Part shown: piece after piece, positions 1-7,819 of the stretch
How the letters are laid out: every line of letters begins with the position of its first letter
How positions within the stretch are numbered: the first letter of the stretch is position 1
Notes under the pieces: generated by a model
Databases searched by the model: none
Told to the model about the DNA's origin: nothing
The model's input: the letters and a program-made list of their open reading frames with translations, nothing else
Assembly: GCF_000420045.1 (NCBI RefSeq)
Contig: NZ_ATUE01000005.1
Location: 722,089-786,088 of the forward strand
Origin: Perlucidibaca piscinae DSM 21586
GTDB lineage: Bacteria > Pseudomonadota > Gammaproteobacteria > Pseudomonadales > Moraxellaceae
Reading direction: 5' to 3'
DNA: 64,000 nucleotides
Translations under genes and position numbers: made by a program

Positions 1-64
1 GATGGAGTCGCGGCGTCTGCGCGCCGAGCAGGCGCGCAAGCGACGTCAGGCCGGCGCCGGCTGA
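1..64 (+). CDS. rnfH: RnfH-like protein, C-terminal end only
   Basis: Only the last 20 codons are in the window, read in the frame beginning at base 2 and ending with TGA at 62-64. The tail is Arg/Ala/Gln-rich (it includes RRLRAEQARKRRQ), like the basic C-terminus of RnfH/YfjF ubiquitin-fold proteins. Pseudomonas and many other gammaproteobacteria have rnfH next to bamE and convergent with it, as here, with bamE ending two bases away. The identity rests on position and tail composition, so it is tentative. RnfH has no firmly established function. Confidence 0.5.
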   Translation, partial: MESRRLRAEQARKRRQAGAG

Positions 65-65
65 C

Positions 66-506
66 TCAGGGCAGGGGTACCGGCAGCGTCAGTTCGCCGC
101 TGGATTCGGTGGCGCGCACGGCGCGGTCCTGGCTGCCTGGCAGCGAGGTGGCACGGGCGGGAATCTCGCCTTCCTTCTCGATGCGATCCACCACGCCGTT
201 GGCGAAGTGAACGGTCAGGCGACGATGCGGGATCTTTTCCAGGCCTTCGGCGCGGGCATAGGTGCCCGGCAGGAAGCGGTAGGCATAGTCCCAGCGCGTC
301 GGGTTCAGGGTGTCGGTGATCAGCGGGGTGCCGAGCACGAAGCGTACCTGGGCCGGCGTCATGCCGGGACGGAGCTGGGCGACCTGCTCCTGGGTCACCA
401 CCTGGCCTTGCACGATGTCGGCCCGGTAGGCCTTGAAGATGTTCTTGCAGCCAGTGGTCGCCAGCAGGGCGGCCAGCAGGGTTGTGATCATCAGCTTCCT
501 GGTCAT
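66..506 (-). CDS. bamE: BamE, outer membrane assembly lipoprotein
   Basis: This 146-residue lipoprotein (SmpA/OmlA family) belongs to the BAM complex, which inserts beta-barrel proteins into the outer membrane. A signal peptide runs from MTRKLMITTLLAALLA to the lipobox cysteine in ATTGC at about residue 20. The family core follows: YRADIVQGQ, then QLRPGMTPAQVRFVLGTP, then a DYAYRF segment and the LTVHFANGVVDRIE strand. The C-terminal tail after about residue 115 is low complexity. It is divergent from fur across 88 bp, the usual gammaproteobacterial arrangement. No strong promoter stands out in that gap. Confidence 0.93.
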   Translation of the reverse strand: MTRKLMITTLLAALLATTGCKNIFKAYRADIVQGQVVTQEQVAQLRPGMTPAQVRFVLGTPLITDTLNPTRWDYAYRFLPGTYARAEGLEKIPHRRLTVHFANGVVDRIEKEGEIPARATSLPGSQDRAVRATESSGELTLPVPLP

Positions 507-594
507 GAACCGCGGTGTCCTTCGTTCTGGTCAAGTCGTGGCCCGCTCGGGCCGGTGTCGCGCTATCATACGGTATCGCCTGTGAAGAGACGAA

Positions 595-1020
595 ATGATG
601 TCGCAAAGTAATCACGACCTGCGCAAGGCCGGCCTCAAGGTCACCCTGCCGCGCGTGAAGATCCTCGAGCTGCTGGAGCGTTCGCCGGTTCATCACATGA
701 GTGCCGAGGATGTCTACAAGGCGCTGCTGGCTGCCGGCGAGGATGTCGGCCTTGCCACGGTCTATCGCGTGCTGACCCAGTTCGAGGCGGCCGGCATTGT
801 CGAGCGGCACCACTTCGAGGGTGGCCATTCGGTGTTCGAGCTCAAGGACAGCGAGCATCACGACCACATCGTCTGTGTCGACTGCGGCAAGGTCTCCGAG
901 TTCCATGACGACATCATCGAGCAGCGCCAGGTCGAGGTGGCCAAGTCACTGGGTTACGAGCTGACCGGCCACTCGCTGCACCTCTACGGCCGCTGCCTGC
1001 GCTGCAGCAGCCCGGGCTGA
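595..1020 (+). CDS. fur: Fur, ferric uptake regulator
   Basis: This 141-residue Fe(II)-dependent repressor has an N-terminal winged helix with the recognition helix near residues 52-60 (GLATVYRVL). A dimerisation/metal domain follows, with HHDH at 88-91 and two CXXC pairs at C94/C97 and C134/C137. Two adjacent ATG codons (595 and 598) are possible starts and the upstream AGAGA is a weak ribosome site. The gene is divergent from bamE and is followed at 13 bp by the convergent recN end. No clear Fur box was found in its own short upstream region, so autoregulation cannot be argued from sequence. Confidence 0.97.
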   Translation: MMSQSNHDLRKAGLKVTLPRVKILELLERSPVHHMSAEDVYKALLAAGEDVGLATVYRVLTQFEAAGIVERHHFEGGHSVFELKDSEHHDHIVCVDCGKVSEFHDDIIEQRQVEVAKSLGYELTGHSLHLYGRCLRCSSPG

Positions 1021-1032
1021 CCCAGGGCCGGC

Positions 1033-2688
1033 TCAGTCGGCCAGCAGGGTCTCGGCATGACGCAGGGTTTCCGGCGTGATGGTGAGGCCGCCCGACATGC
1101 GGGCAATCTCCTCGATGCGTTCGGCCCGGCTCAGGCTCGCCACGATGCTGTGCGTGTGCCCGTCACGGACCCGCTTTTCCACCCGCAGATGATGATGGCC
1201 GCGTGCGGCCACCTGCGGCTGGTGGGTGATGCTGAACACCTGGGCGTGCTCGCCGAGCGCGCGCAGCAGACGTCCCACCACCTCGGCGATGCCGCCGCCA
1301 ATGCCGACATCGACTTCGTCAAAGACCATCACCGGTACCGGCGAGTGCCGGGCATGCACGACCTGGATGGCCAGTGACAGGCGCGACAGCTCGCCGCCGG
1401 AAGCGACCTTGCCGAGCGGACGCAGCGGTTGCCCCGGATTGGCGCTGAACAGGAACTCGATGTCGTCGAGCCCGTGGCTGGACGGTTTGTCGAGCGCGGT
1501 CATGGCCAGCTGCAGACGGGCATTGCCCATGCCCAGTCCGTGCAGGAAGGTCTGGATCTCGCTGCAGAAGGTTTCCGCAGCCTGCGTGCGTGCGCGGCGC
1601 AGGTCGCCGGCCTGTGTCCGGTAGTGCTGCTCCAGGGCGGCGGCCTGTGCGGCCAGTCGTGACAGGTCGGCCAGATCGGTGAGCTGTTCGCGCTCGCCGG
1701 ACAGCGCCTCCAGCACGGCCGGCAGGTCGGCTGCCGCCACGCGATGCTTGCGTGCCAGCTGGTGGCAGTGTCCCAGGCGCTGCTCCAGGCGTCCGAGTTC
1801 GCCCGGGTCGGCCTCCAGGGTGTCCAGGAAGTGACGCAGGCCAGGGGCGGCCTCCTCGATCTGTATCAGCGCACTGCGCAGCATCTCGACGGTTTCGGAC
1901 AGGGCCGGAGCCCGGTGCGCGTGCTCCTCAAGCAGGCGCAGGGCGCGCTGCAGCTGGCGCGTGGCGGTATCGCCATCGCCCTCGTCAAGCAGCATCAGGG
2001 CCTGGGCGCCAGCCTGCTGCAGGCTGTCGACATGCGCCAAAGTGTCGTGGCGCTGTTCGATGCGCTCGTATTCGCCGGGTGTCAGCGCGAGCTGTTCAAG
2101 CTCACGCAGCAGGTGCTCGACGATTTCCAGGCGTGCGCTGCGGTCGGCGCCAGCCTGCTCGGCCTGGGCCAGGCGCTGGCTGGCCTGCTGCCAGTCGCGC
2201 CAGGCTGCTGACGTGCTGTCGGCAAGTGCGCGCAGGCCGGCATAGCTGTCCAGCATCTGGCGGTGGCTGTCCTTGCGCAGCAGGGTCTGGTGTTCGTGCT
2301 GGCTGTGAATGTCGATCAGGCGCTCGCCGATGGCGCGCAGGTCGCCCAGCGTTGCGGGACGACCGTTGATGTAGGCGCGCGAGCGGCCGTCGCGACTGAA
2401 GGTGCGGCGCAGCGTGCACTCGTCGTCTTCATCAAGTTCGCGTTCGCGCAGCCAGGCCATGGCATCCGGCAGGTGCCCGACCAGGAACAGCGCGCTGACA
2501 TCGGCGCGCTCGGCGCCGGCCCGAACCACGCTGCCGTCGGCGCGATCACCCAGGCACAGGCCGAGGGCATCCATGAGGATGGACTTGCCGGCACCGGTCT
2601 CGCCGGTGATCACGGAAAACCCGCGTGAACACTCCAGCTCGAGATTTTCGACAATGGCAAACTGGCTGATTTTCAACAGGCTGAGCAT
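1033..2688 (-). CDS. recN: RecN, SMC-like DNA repair ATPase
   Basis: RecN is a cytoplasmic SMC-family ATPase for double-strand break repair. The protein has 551 residues, the usual family length. The N-terminal Walker A is GETGAGKS (about residues 29-36). A long coiled-coil-rich middle section follows, and the C-terminal half-site carries the ABC signature ASGGELSRLSLAI and the Walker B FDEVDVGIGG. It is divergent from grpE and convergent with fur, as in Pseudomonas. No CTGT-N8-ACAG LexA box is visible upstream, which fits a Moraxellaceae member, since Acinetobacter lacks LexA. Confidence 0.96.
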   Translation of the reverse strand: MLSLLKISQFAIVENLELECSRGFSVITGETGAGKSILMDALGLCLGDRADGSVVRAGAERADVSALFLVGHLPDAMAWLRERELDEDDECTLRRTFSRDGRSRAYINGRPATLGDLRAIGERLIDIHSQHEHQTLLRKDSHRQMLDSYAGLRALADSTSAAWRDWQQASQRLAQAEQAGADRSARLEIVEHLLRELEQLALTPGEYERIEQRHDTLAHVDSLQQAGAQALMLLDEGDGDTATRQLQRALRLLEEHAHRAPALSETVEMLRSALIQIEEAAPGLRHFLDTLEADPGELGRLEQRLGHCHQLARKHRVAAADLPAVLEALSGEREQLTDLADLSRLAAQAAALEQHYRTQAGDLRRARTQAAETFCSEIQTFLHGLGMGNARLQLAMTALDKPSSHGLDDIEFLFSANPGQPLRPLGKVASGGELSRLSLAIQVVHARHSPVPVMVFDEVDVGIGGGIAEVVGRLLRALGEHAQVFSITHQPQVAARGHHHLRVEKRVRDGHTHSIVASLSRAERIEEIARMSGGLTITPETLRHAETLLAD

Positions 2689-2773
2689 GGCAGATCCAAC
2701 ATGACATCCGTGCCCCGATGATAGGTCAGTGCGGCGCTTTTCGCGATCATTGCCTGCCTGCGCGTGTTCAGCC

Positions 2774-2802
2774 CTTGAAATTTGCCGGGCCTGTCGCCAT
2801 GT
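2774..2802 (+). promoter_or_regulatory. sigma32-type heat-shock promoter of grpE
   Basis: The -35-type element CTTGAAA (2774-2780, preceded by CC) is separated by 14 bp from the -10-type element CGCCATGT (2795-2802). This matches the RpoH consensus CTTGAAA-N11-16-CCCCATNT with one mismatch in the -10. It lies about 70 bp upstream of the grpE start. Confidence 0.8.
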
Positions 2803-2873
2803 GCATTTCAGTCCGATTTCAACGAGTTCAGCGACGCCTGCCGTGAGCAGGGCCGTCCGCGACAGGAGGCAGC

Positions 2874-3410
2874 ATGAGCGATACCCCCCAGGATGATCTT
2901 CAGCCCGTCGACACCAGTGCCGATGCGGTGGCGCCGGAGCAGGCCCAGCCTGCCGATCTGGCGGCTCGTGTCGCCGAGCTGGAAAACCAGCTGCGTGACC
3001 AGCAGCTGCGCAGCCAGGCCGAGATCCAGAACATCCAGCGTCGTGCCGAGCGTGACGTGACGGCCGCTCACAAGTTCGCCCTCGAGAAGTTTGCCGGCAG
3101 CCTGCTTGAGGTGGTCGACAACCTCGAGCGTGCGCTGGCCGCGACCCCGCCGGACGATCCGGCCGTGAAGGCGCTGCACGAGGGCGTGACCCTGACCCAC
3201 AAGCTGTTCTCGGACACGCTGAAGCGCTTTGCCGTCGATGCCGTCGACCCCATCGGTGCGCCCTTCGATCCCGAGCTGCATCAGGCGGTGTCCATGCAGC
3301 CCTCGACCACGGCCGAACCCAATACCGTCACGGCCGTGTTCCAGAAAGGCTACACCCTGTCCGGTCGCCTGCTGCGTCCGGCCATGGTGGTGGTTGCCAC
3401 GGCGGGCTGA
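2874..3410 (+). CDS. grpE: GrpE, DnaK nucleotide exchange factor
   Basis: GrpE is a 178-residue co-chaperone that releases ADP from DnaK. An acidic, disordered N-terminus (residues 1-30) leads into a long coiled coil (about 30-90, with AELENQLRDQQLRSQAE) and the C-terminal beta domain ending in LSGRLLRPAMVVVATAG, the family signature. The AGGAGG ribosome site is followed by ATG at 2874. It is the first gene of the grpE-dnaK-dnaJ cluster behind a sigma32-type promoter. dnaK has its own second heat-shock promoter, so grpE can be expressed separately. Confidence 0.96.
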   Translation: MSDTPQDDLQPVDTSADAVAPEQAQPADLAARVAELENQLRDQQLRSQAEIQNIQRRAERDVTAAHKFALEKFAGSLLEVVDNLERALAATPPDDPAVKALHEGVTLTHKLFSDTLKRFAVDAVDPIGAPFDPELHQAVSMQPSTTAEPNTVTAVFQKGYTLSGRLLRPAMVVVATAG

Positions 3411-3450
3411 GCCGTGCCGGGCGGGGCATGGGCGAATTTCTGCCGGTGCC

Positions 3451-3478
3451 CTTGAAAAGCCCGGTGCTACCCACATAT
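3451..3478 (+). promoter_or_regulatory. sigma32-type heat-shock promoter of dnaK
   Basis: CTTGAAA at 3451-3457 (again preceded by CC), a 13-bp spacer and CCACATAT at 3471-3478 give a near-consensus RpoH promoter with one mismatch in the -10. It sits in the 156-bp grpE-dnaK gap, about 90 bp before the dnaK start. The two heat-shock promoters in the cluster share the CCCTTGAAA core. Confidence 0.8.
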
Positions 3479-3566
3479 CCACAAACATGGCGTGGTGACT
3501 GACCGCGCACAGATCAACGAGACAGTATCGGCAGGGTGACGAGCCCGCCGCACAGGAGCAAGCAAC

Positions 3567-5492
3567 ATGGGCAAGATCATCGGTATCGACCTCGGCACCA
3601 CCAACAGCTGCGTGGCCATTCTCGAGGGCGACAAGGTCAAGGTCATCGAGAACGCCGAGGGCGCGCGCACCACGCCGTCCATCGTCGCCTACACCGACAG
3701 CGAAGTGCTGGTCGGCGCCGGCGCCAAGCGTCAGGCCGTGACCAACCCCAAGAACACGCTGTTCGCCGTGAAGCGTCTGATCGGCCGCAAGTTCAAGGAC
3801 GACGTGGTCCAGAAGGACATCAAGATGGTGCCCTACAGCATCGTCGCGGCCGACAACGGCGATGCTTGGGTGGAAGTGAAGGGTGACCGCAAGGCGCCGC
3901 CGCAGATCTCCGCCGAAGTGCTGAAGAAGATGAAGAAGACCGCCGAGGACTACCTGGGCGAGCCGGTCACCGAGGCCGTGATCACCGTGCCGGCCTACTT
4001 CAACGACAGCCAGCGCCAGGCCACCAAGGATGCCGGCCGCATCGCCGGTCTGGAAGTGAAGCGCATCATCAACGAACCGACCGCTGCGGCGCTTGCGTTC
4101 GGCATGGACAAGAAGGAAGGCGACCGCAAGATCGCCGTCTACGACCTCGGCGGCGGCACCTTCGACGTGTCCATCATCGAGATCGCCGAAGTCGACGGTG
4201 AGCACCAGTTCGAAGTGCTGTCCACCAACGGTGACACCTTCCTGGGTGGCGAAGACTTCGACCTGCGCCTGATCGACTACCTGGCTGACGAGTTCAAGAA
4301 GGACTCGGGCATCGACCTGCACAACGATCCGCTCGCCCTGCAGCGTCTCAAGGAAGCCGCCGAAAAGGCCAAGATCGAGCTGTCGTCGGCCCAGCAGACC
4401 GAAGTCAATCTGCCTTACATCACCGCGGATGCCACCGGTCCCAAGCACCTCAACGTCAAGGTCACCCGCGCCAAGCTGGAAGCCCTGGTCGAGGACCTGG
4501 TCGCGCGCACCATCGAGCCCTGCCGCGTGGCGCTGAACGATGCCGGTCTCAAGGTCTCGGACATCGGCGACGTCATCCTGGTCGGTGGCCAGACCCGCAT
4601 GCCGCTGGTGATGGAGCGCGTGAAGGCGTTCTTCGGCCAGGAGCCGCGCCGTGACGTCAACCCGGACGAGGCTGTTGCCATCGGTGCCGCCTTCCAGGGC
4701 GCCGTGCTGTCCGGCGACGTCAAGGACGTGCTGCTGCTCGATGTCACCCCGCTGTCGCTGGGCATCGAGACCATGGGCGGTGTCATGACCGTGCTGATCG
4801 AGAAGAACACCACCATTCCGACCAAGAAGGCGCAGGTGTTCTCGACCGCCGACGACAACCAGTCGGCGGTGACCATCCACGTGCTGCAGGGCGAGCGGAA
4901 GCAGGCTGCGCAGAACAAGTCGCTGGGCCGCTTCGACCTCGCCGACATTCCGCCGGCACCGCGCGGCATGCCGCAGATCGAGGTCACCTTCGACATCGAC
5001 GCCAACGGCATCCTCAACGTCGGCGCCAAGGACAAGGCAACCGGCAAGGCCCAGAGCATCGTCATAAAGGCCAATTCCGGCCTCAGCGATGCCGAGATCG
5101 AGCAGATGGTTCGCGACGCCGAGGCCAATGCCGAGGAAGACAAGAAGTTCGCCGAGCTGGTCGAGGCCCGCAACGGTGCCGACCAGCTGGTGCACGCCAC
5201 CCGCAAGGCCATGACCGATCTCGGCGACAAGGTGTCCGCTGACGAGAAGGCTGGCGTTGATGCCGCCATCGCCAAGGTCGAGGAGGCCGTCAAGGCCAAC
5301 GACAAGGCCCTGATCGACGAGGCCGTGGAGGCGCTGGGCCAGGTGTCCATGCCCATCATGCAGAAGATGTATGCCGACCAGGCCCAGGCCGACGGCGCTC
5401 AGCCGGGTGCCGAGCAGGCTTCCGGCGCCAAGAGCGGTGATGACGCGGCGGTTGATGCCGAGTTCGAAGAAGTGAAGGACGACAAGAAGTAA
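3567..5492 (+). CDS. dnaK: DnaK, Hsp70 chaperone
   Basis: This 641-residue ATP-dependent chaperone works with DnaJ and GrpE in protein folding and heat-shock control. The nucleotide-binding domain begins with IGIDLGTTNSCVA (residues 5-17), with further phosphate-binding motifs including DLGGGTFDVS. The substrate-binding domain follows the hydrophobic linker (DVLLLDVTPLSLG). A helical lid and a disordered tail end in EEVKDDKK, the co-chaperone-binding C-terminus. Length and motifs are typical. A GC-rich hairpin follows, then dnaJ 109 bp downstream. Confidence 0.99.
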   Translation: MGKIIGIDLGTTNSCVAILEGDKVKVIENAEGARTTPSIVAYTDSEVLVGAGAKRQAVTNPKNTLFAVKRLIGRKFKDDVVQKDIKMVPYSIVAADNGDAWVEVKGDRKAPPQISAEVLKKMKKTAEDYLGEPVTEAVITVPAYFNDSQRQATKDAGRIAGLEVKRIINEPTAAALAFGMDKKEGDRKIAVYDLGGGTFDVSIIEIAEVDGEHQFEVLSTNGDTFLGGEDFDLRLIDYLADEFKKDSGIDLHNDPLALQRLKEAAEKAKIELSSAQQTEVNLPYITADATGPKHLNVKVTRAKLEALVEDLVARTIEPCRVALNDAGLKVSDIGDVILVGGQTRMPLVMERVKAFFGQEPRRDVNPDEAVAIGAAFQGAVLSGDVKDVLLLDVTPLSLGIETMGGVMTVLIEKNTTIPTKKAQVFSTADDNQSAVTIHVLQGERKQAAQNKSLGRFDLADIPPAPRGMPQIEVTFDIDANGILNVGAKDKATGKAQSIVIKANSGLSDAEIEQMVRDAEANAEEDKKFAELVEARNGADQLVHATRKAMTDLGDKVSADEKAGVDAAIAKVEEAVKANDKALIDEAVEALGQVSMPIMQKMYADQAQADGAQPGAEQASGAKSGDDAAVDAEFEEVKDDKK

Positions 5493-5518
5493 GTCGCTCC
5501 CGATCATTCCGGATGCAG

Positions 5519-5540
5519 ACGCGGGGACAGCCCCGCGTTT
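5519..5540 (+). terminator. GC-rich hairpin between dnaK and dnaJ
   Basis: ACGCGGGG (5519-5526), loop ACAG and CCCCGCGT (5531-5538) form a perfect 8-bp stem, followed only by TTGCGTCT. Without a real T run it is more likely a partial terminator or mRNA-stabilising hairpin that tunes dnaJ relative to dnaK than a full stop. Confidence 0.5.
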
Positions 5541-5601
5541 GCGTCTGTATCAGCCAAGCAGTTTCTGATGTGGAGCAGGGCGGCAGGCCCTGAGTGTGAA
5601 C

Positions 5602-6747
5602 ATGGCCAAGCGTGATTTCTACGAGGTTCTTGGTGTTGCCAAGAACGCCAGCGACGATGAGCTGAAGAAGGCCTATCGCCGTCTCGCCATGAAGTTCCAC
5701 CCGGACCGCAATCCGGATGACAAGAGCGCCGAGGAAAAGTTCAAGGAGGCCAACGAGGCCTACGAGGTGCTGTCCGACGCCGACAAGCGCGCCGCCTACG
5801 ATCGCTATGGCCATGCCGGTGTCGATCCGAACATGGCCGGCGGAGCAGGGGGCTTCGGTGGTGGAGCTGGCGGTGCCGGCTTCGGTGACATCTTCGGTGA
5901 TGTCTTTGGCGACATCTTCGGCGGCGGCGGTCGCGGTGGCCAGCAGCGCTCCAACCGGGGCGCCGACCTCGGCTACACGCTGGAGCTGGATCTCGAGGAA
6001 GCCGTGCGCGGCACCAAGGTGCAGATTCGCGTGCCGACCATGGTCGAGTGCGAGACCTGCGAGGGTACGGGTGCCAGGAAGGGCACCAGCGCCAAGCAGT
6101 GCGGCAGCTGCAACGGCTCCGGCCAGGTGCGCGTGCAGCAGGGCTTCTTCGTCATGAGCCAGACCTGTCCGGCCTGCCATGGTCGCGGCAAGGTCATTCC
6201 GGACCCCTGCAAGAGCTGTCATGGCGAAGGCCGCGTACGCAAGCAGAAGACCCTGGAAGTGAAGATCCCTGCCGGTGTAGACACGGGCGACCGCATCCGT
6301 CTCAGCGGCGAGGGCGAGGCCGGCTCGCATGGCGGTCCGGCTGGCGACCTCTACGTGCAGGTGTCGGTGCGTGATCACCGCATCTTCCGTCGTGACGGCG
6401 CCGATCTCTACTGCGAGGTGCCCATCGATTTCGTCGATGCGGCGCTGGGCGGCGAGCTTGAAGTGCCGACGCTGGACGGTCGCGTCAAGCTGCGCATTCC
6501 CGAGGGCACCCAGACCGGCAAGCTGTTCCGTCTCAAGGGCAAGGGCGTCAAGCCCATACGCTCGCATGCGCCCGGCGACATGCTGTGCCGCGTCGTGGTG
6601 GAGACGCCGGTGCATCTGACCGCGCGCCAGAAGGAGCTGCTGCGCGAGTTCCAGGAAGCCGTCAACGGAGACAGCAGCAAGCAGTCGCCGCAGAAGGAGT
6701 CCTTCTTCACGGCGATGCGCAAGTTCTTCGATGACATGACCAAGTAA
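5602..6747 (+). CDS. dnaJ: DnaJ, Hsp40 co-chaperone
   Basis: DnaJ stimulates the DnaK ATPase and delivers clients. From ATG 5602 the protein is 381 residues and begins MAKRDFYEVLGV, the canonical start; a GTG two codons upstream (5596) would add only two residues. Domains are a J domain with HPD near residue 33, a Gly/Phe-rich linker (about 75-115), four CXXCXGXG zinc repeats (CETCEGTG, CGSCNGSG, CPACHGRG, CKSCHGEG) and C-terminal substrate-binding domains. It ends 35 bp before a strong terminator. Confidence 0.98.
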   Translation: MAKRDFYEVLGVAKNASDDELKKAYRRLAMKFHPDRNPDDKSAEEKFKEANEAYEVLSDADKRAAYDRYGHAGVDPNMAGGAGGFGGGAGGAGFGDIFGDVFGDIFGGGGRGGQQRSNRGADLGYTLELDLEEAVRGTKVQIRVPTMVECETCEGTGARKGTSAKQCGSCNGSGQVRVQQGFFVMSQTCPACHGRGKVIPDPCKSCHGEGRVRKQKTLEVKIPAGVDTGDRIRLSGEGEAGSHGGPAGDLYVQVSVRDHRIFRRDGADLYCEVPIDFVDAALGGELEVPTLDGRVKLRIPEGTQTGKLFRLKGKGVKPIRSHAPGDMLCRVVVETPVHLTARQKELLREFQEAVNGDSSKQSPQKESFFTAMRKFFDDMTK

Positions 6748-6781
6748 GGTTGTCCGGCAATTTGCCGGTAGGCAGCAGACG

Positions 6782-6812
6782 AGGCCCCGCTATAATCGGG
6801 GCCTTCGTTTTT
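6782..6812 (+). terminator. Rho-independent terminator after dnaJ, with TATAAT in its loop
   Basis: AGGCCCCG (6782-6789) pairs with CGGGGCCT (6797-6804), followed by TCGTTTTT. The 7-nt loop CTATAAT contains a perfect -10 hexamer (6791-6796), 35 bp before the dapB ATG, so the DNA may also be the dapB promoter -10. Confidence 0.85.
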
Positions 6813-6831
6813 CTGCCAGCAGGGGCTGATC

Positions 6832-7635
6832 ATGATTCGTATTGCCGTGTGCGGCGCCGGCGGGCGCATGGGTCGCGCCCTGGTGGCCGCCATTCACGCC
6901 ACCGAGGGCGCCGTGCTGTCGGGCGCCGTCGAGCGTCCCGAGTCAACGCTGCTGGGGGCCGATGCCGGCGAGCTGGCAGGCGTCGGCCACCTGGGGCTGG
7001 CACTGACCGGCAGTCTGGCGGACGTGATCGCGCAGACCGATGTGGTCATCGACTTCACGGCGCCTGCGGCCACCATCGTCAACATCGGCATCTGCCGTGA
7101 CGCAGGCAAGGCCATCGTCATCGGCACCACCGGCCTGGATGCCGGTCAGCGTGCCGAGCTGACCGCGGCGGCGGCAGCCATGCCCCTGGTCTATTCCGGC
7201 AATTATTCGGTGGGGGTCAACGTCACCTTGCAGCTGCTCGAGCTGGCGGCGCGGGCGTTCGGTGACACCGTCGACATCGACGTGCTCGAGGCGCACCACC
7301 GTCACAAGGTCGATGCGCCCTCCGGTACTGCGCTGATGATGGGCGAGGCCGTGGCCAAGGCGCTGGGGCGTGATCTCGACGAGGTCGCCCGCTATGCCCG
7401 CGAAGGCCATACCGGCCCGCGTGAGCGTCGCGAGATCGGCTTCCAGACCCTGCGTGGTGGTGACACCGTGGGCGATCACACGGTGTTCTTCTTTGGCGAG
7501 GGCGAGCGTGTCGAAGTGCGCCATGTCGCCACCAACCGGGCCAATTTCGCCCAGGGCGCGGTGCGTGCCGCGTGCTGGCTGGCGGCGCGTTCGGCCGGCC
7601 TCTACGACATGCGCGACGTGCTCGGATTCCGCTGA
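6832..7635 (+). CDS. dapB: DapB, dihydrodipicolinate reductase
   Basis: DapB (4-hydroxy-tetrahydrodipicolinate reductase) makes tetrahydrodipicolinate for lysine and meso-diaminopimelate synthesis. The 267-residue protein has the N-terminal Rossmann motif VCGAGGRMGR (about 5-14), the GTTGL segment, and the catalytic/substrate motif EAHHRHKVDAPSGTA in the middle. The dnaJ-dapB-carA order is that of Pseudomonas. It is followed by the carAB promoter and attenuator, so it is probably a separate transcription unit. Confidence 0.97.
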   Translation: MIRIAVCGAGGRMGRALVAAIHATEGAVLSGAVERPESTLLGADAGELAGVGHLGLALTGSLADVIAQTDVVIDFTAPAATIVNIGICRDAGKAIVIGTTGLDAGQRAELTAAAAAMPLVYSGNYSVGVNVTLQLLELAARAFGDTVDIDVLEAHHRHKVDAPSGTALMMGEAVAKALGRDLDEVARYAREGHTGPRERREIGFQTLRGGDTVGDHTVFFFGEGERVEVRHVATNRANFAQGAVRAACWLAARSAGLYDMRDVLGFR

Positions 7636-7663
7636 GCGCGTTGCCGTCAGGCGCCCTGCCGGG

Positions 7664-7693
7664 TTGGACTTTGTCGCCCCACCTGCGTACAAT
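7664..7693 (+). promoter_or_regulatory. Predicted sigma70 promoter of carAB
   Basis: TTGGAC (7664-7669), 18-bp spacer, TACAAT (7688-7693). It lies after the dapB stop and upstream of the leader hairpin, so transcripts starting near 7700 would cross the attenuator before carA. Confidence 0.6.
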
Positions 7694-7744
7694 CGCCGCT
7701 CAAATCGTGCCTGTGCGCCGTCTGCATCATCAGATACCTGACTG

Positions 7745-7780
7745 AAAAGCGAGAAGGAGTTCCTCTTCCTCGCTTTTTTT
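7745..7780 (+). terminator. Terminator/attenuator in the carA leader
   Basis: AAAAGCGAG (7745-7753) pairs with CTCGCTTTT (7769-7777), followed by an unbroken T run to 7780. It lies only 40 bp before the carA start and about 50 bp after a good promoter. It either ends dapB transcription or attenuates carAB; its position favours attenuation. Confidence 0.75.
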
Positions 7781-7819
7781 GCGCGCACGCCCCGCTCATC
7801 TTGTCATTCGGAGGTCGGT

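Noticed and set aside
2689..2773. LexA box upstream of recN
   Set aside because: No CTGT-N8-ACAG sequence is present on either strand.
2808..5507. 899-residue open frame on the minus strand opposite grpE and dnaK
   Set aside because: It is antisense to two certain genes. It has the Leu/Val/Gly/His-rich repetitive composition produced by reading GC-rich genes backwards, and no domain is recognisable.
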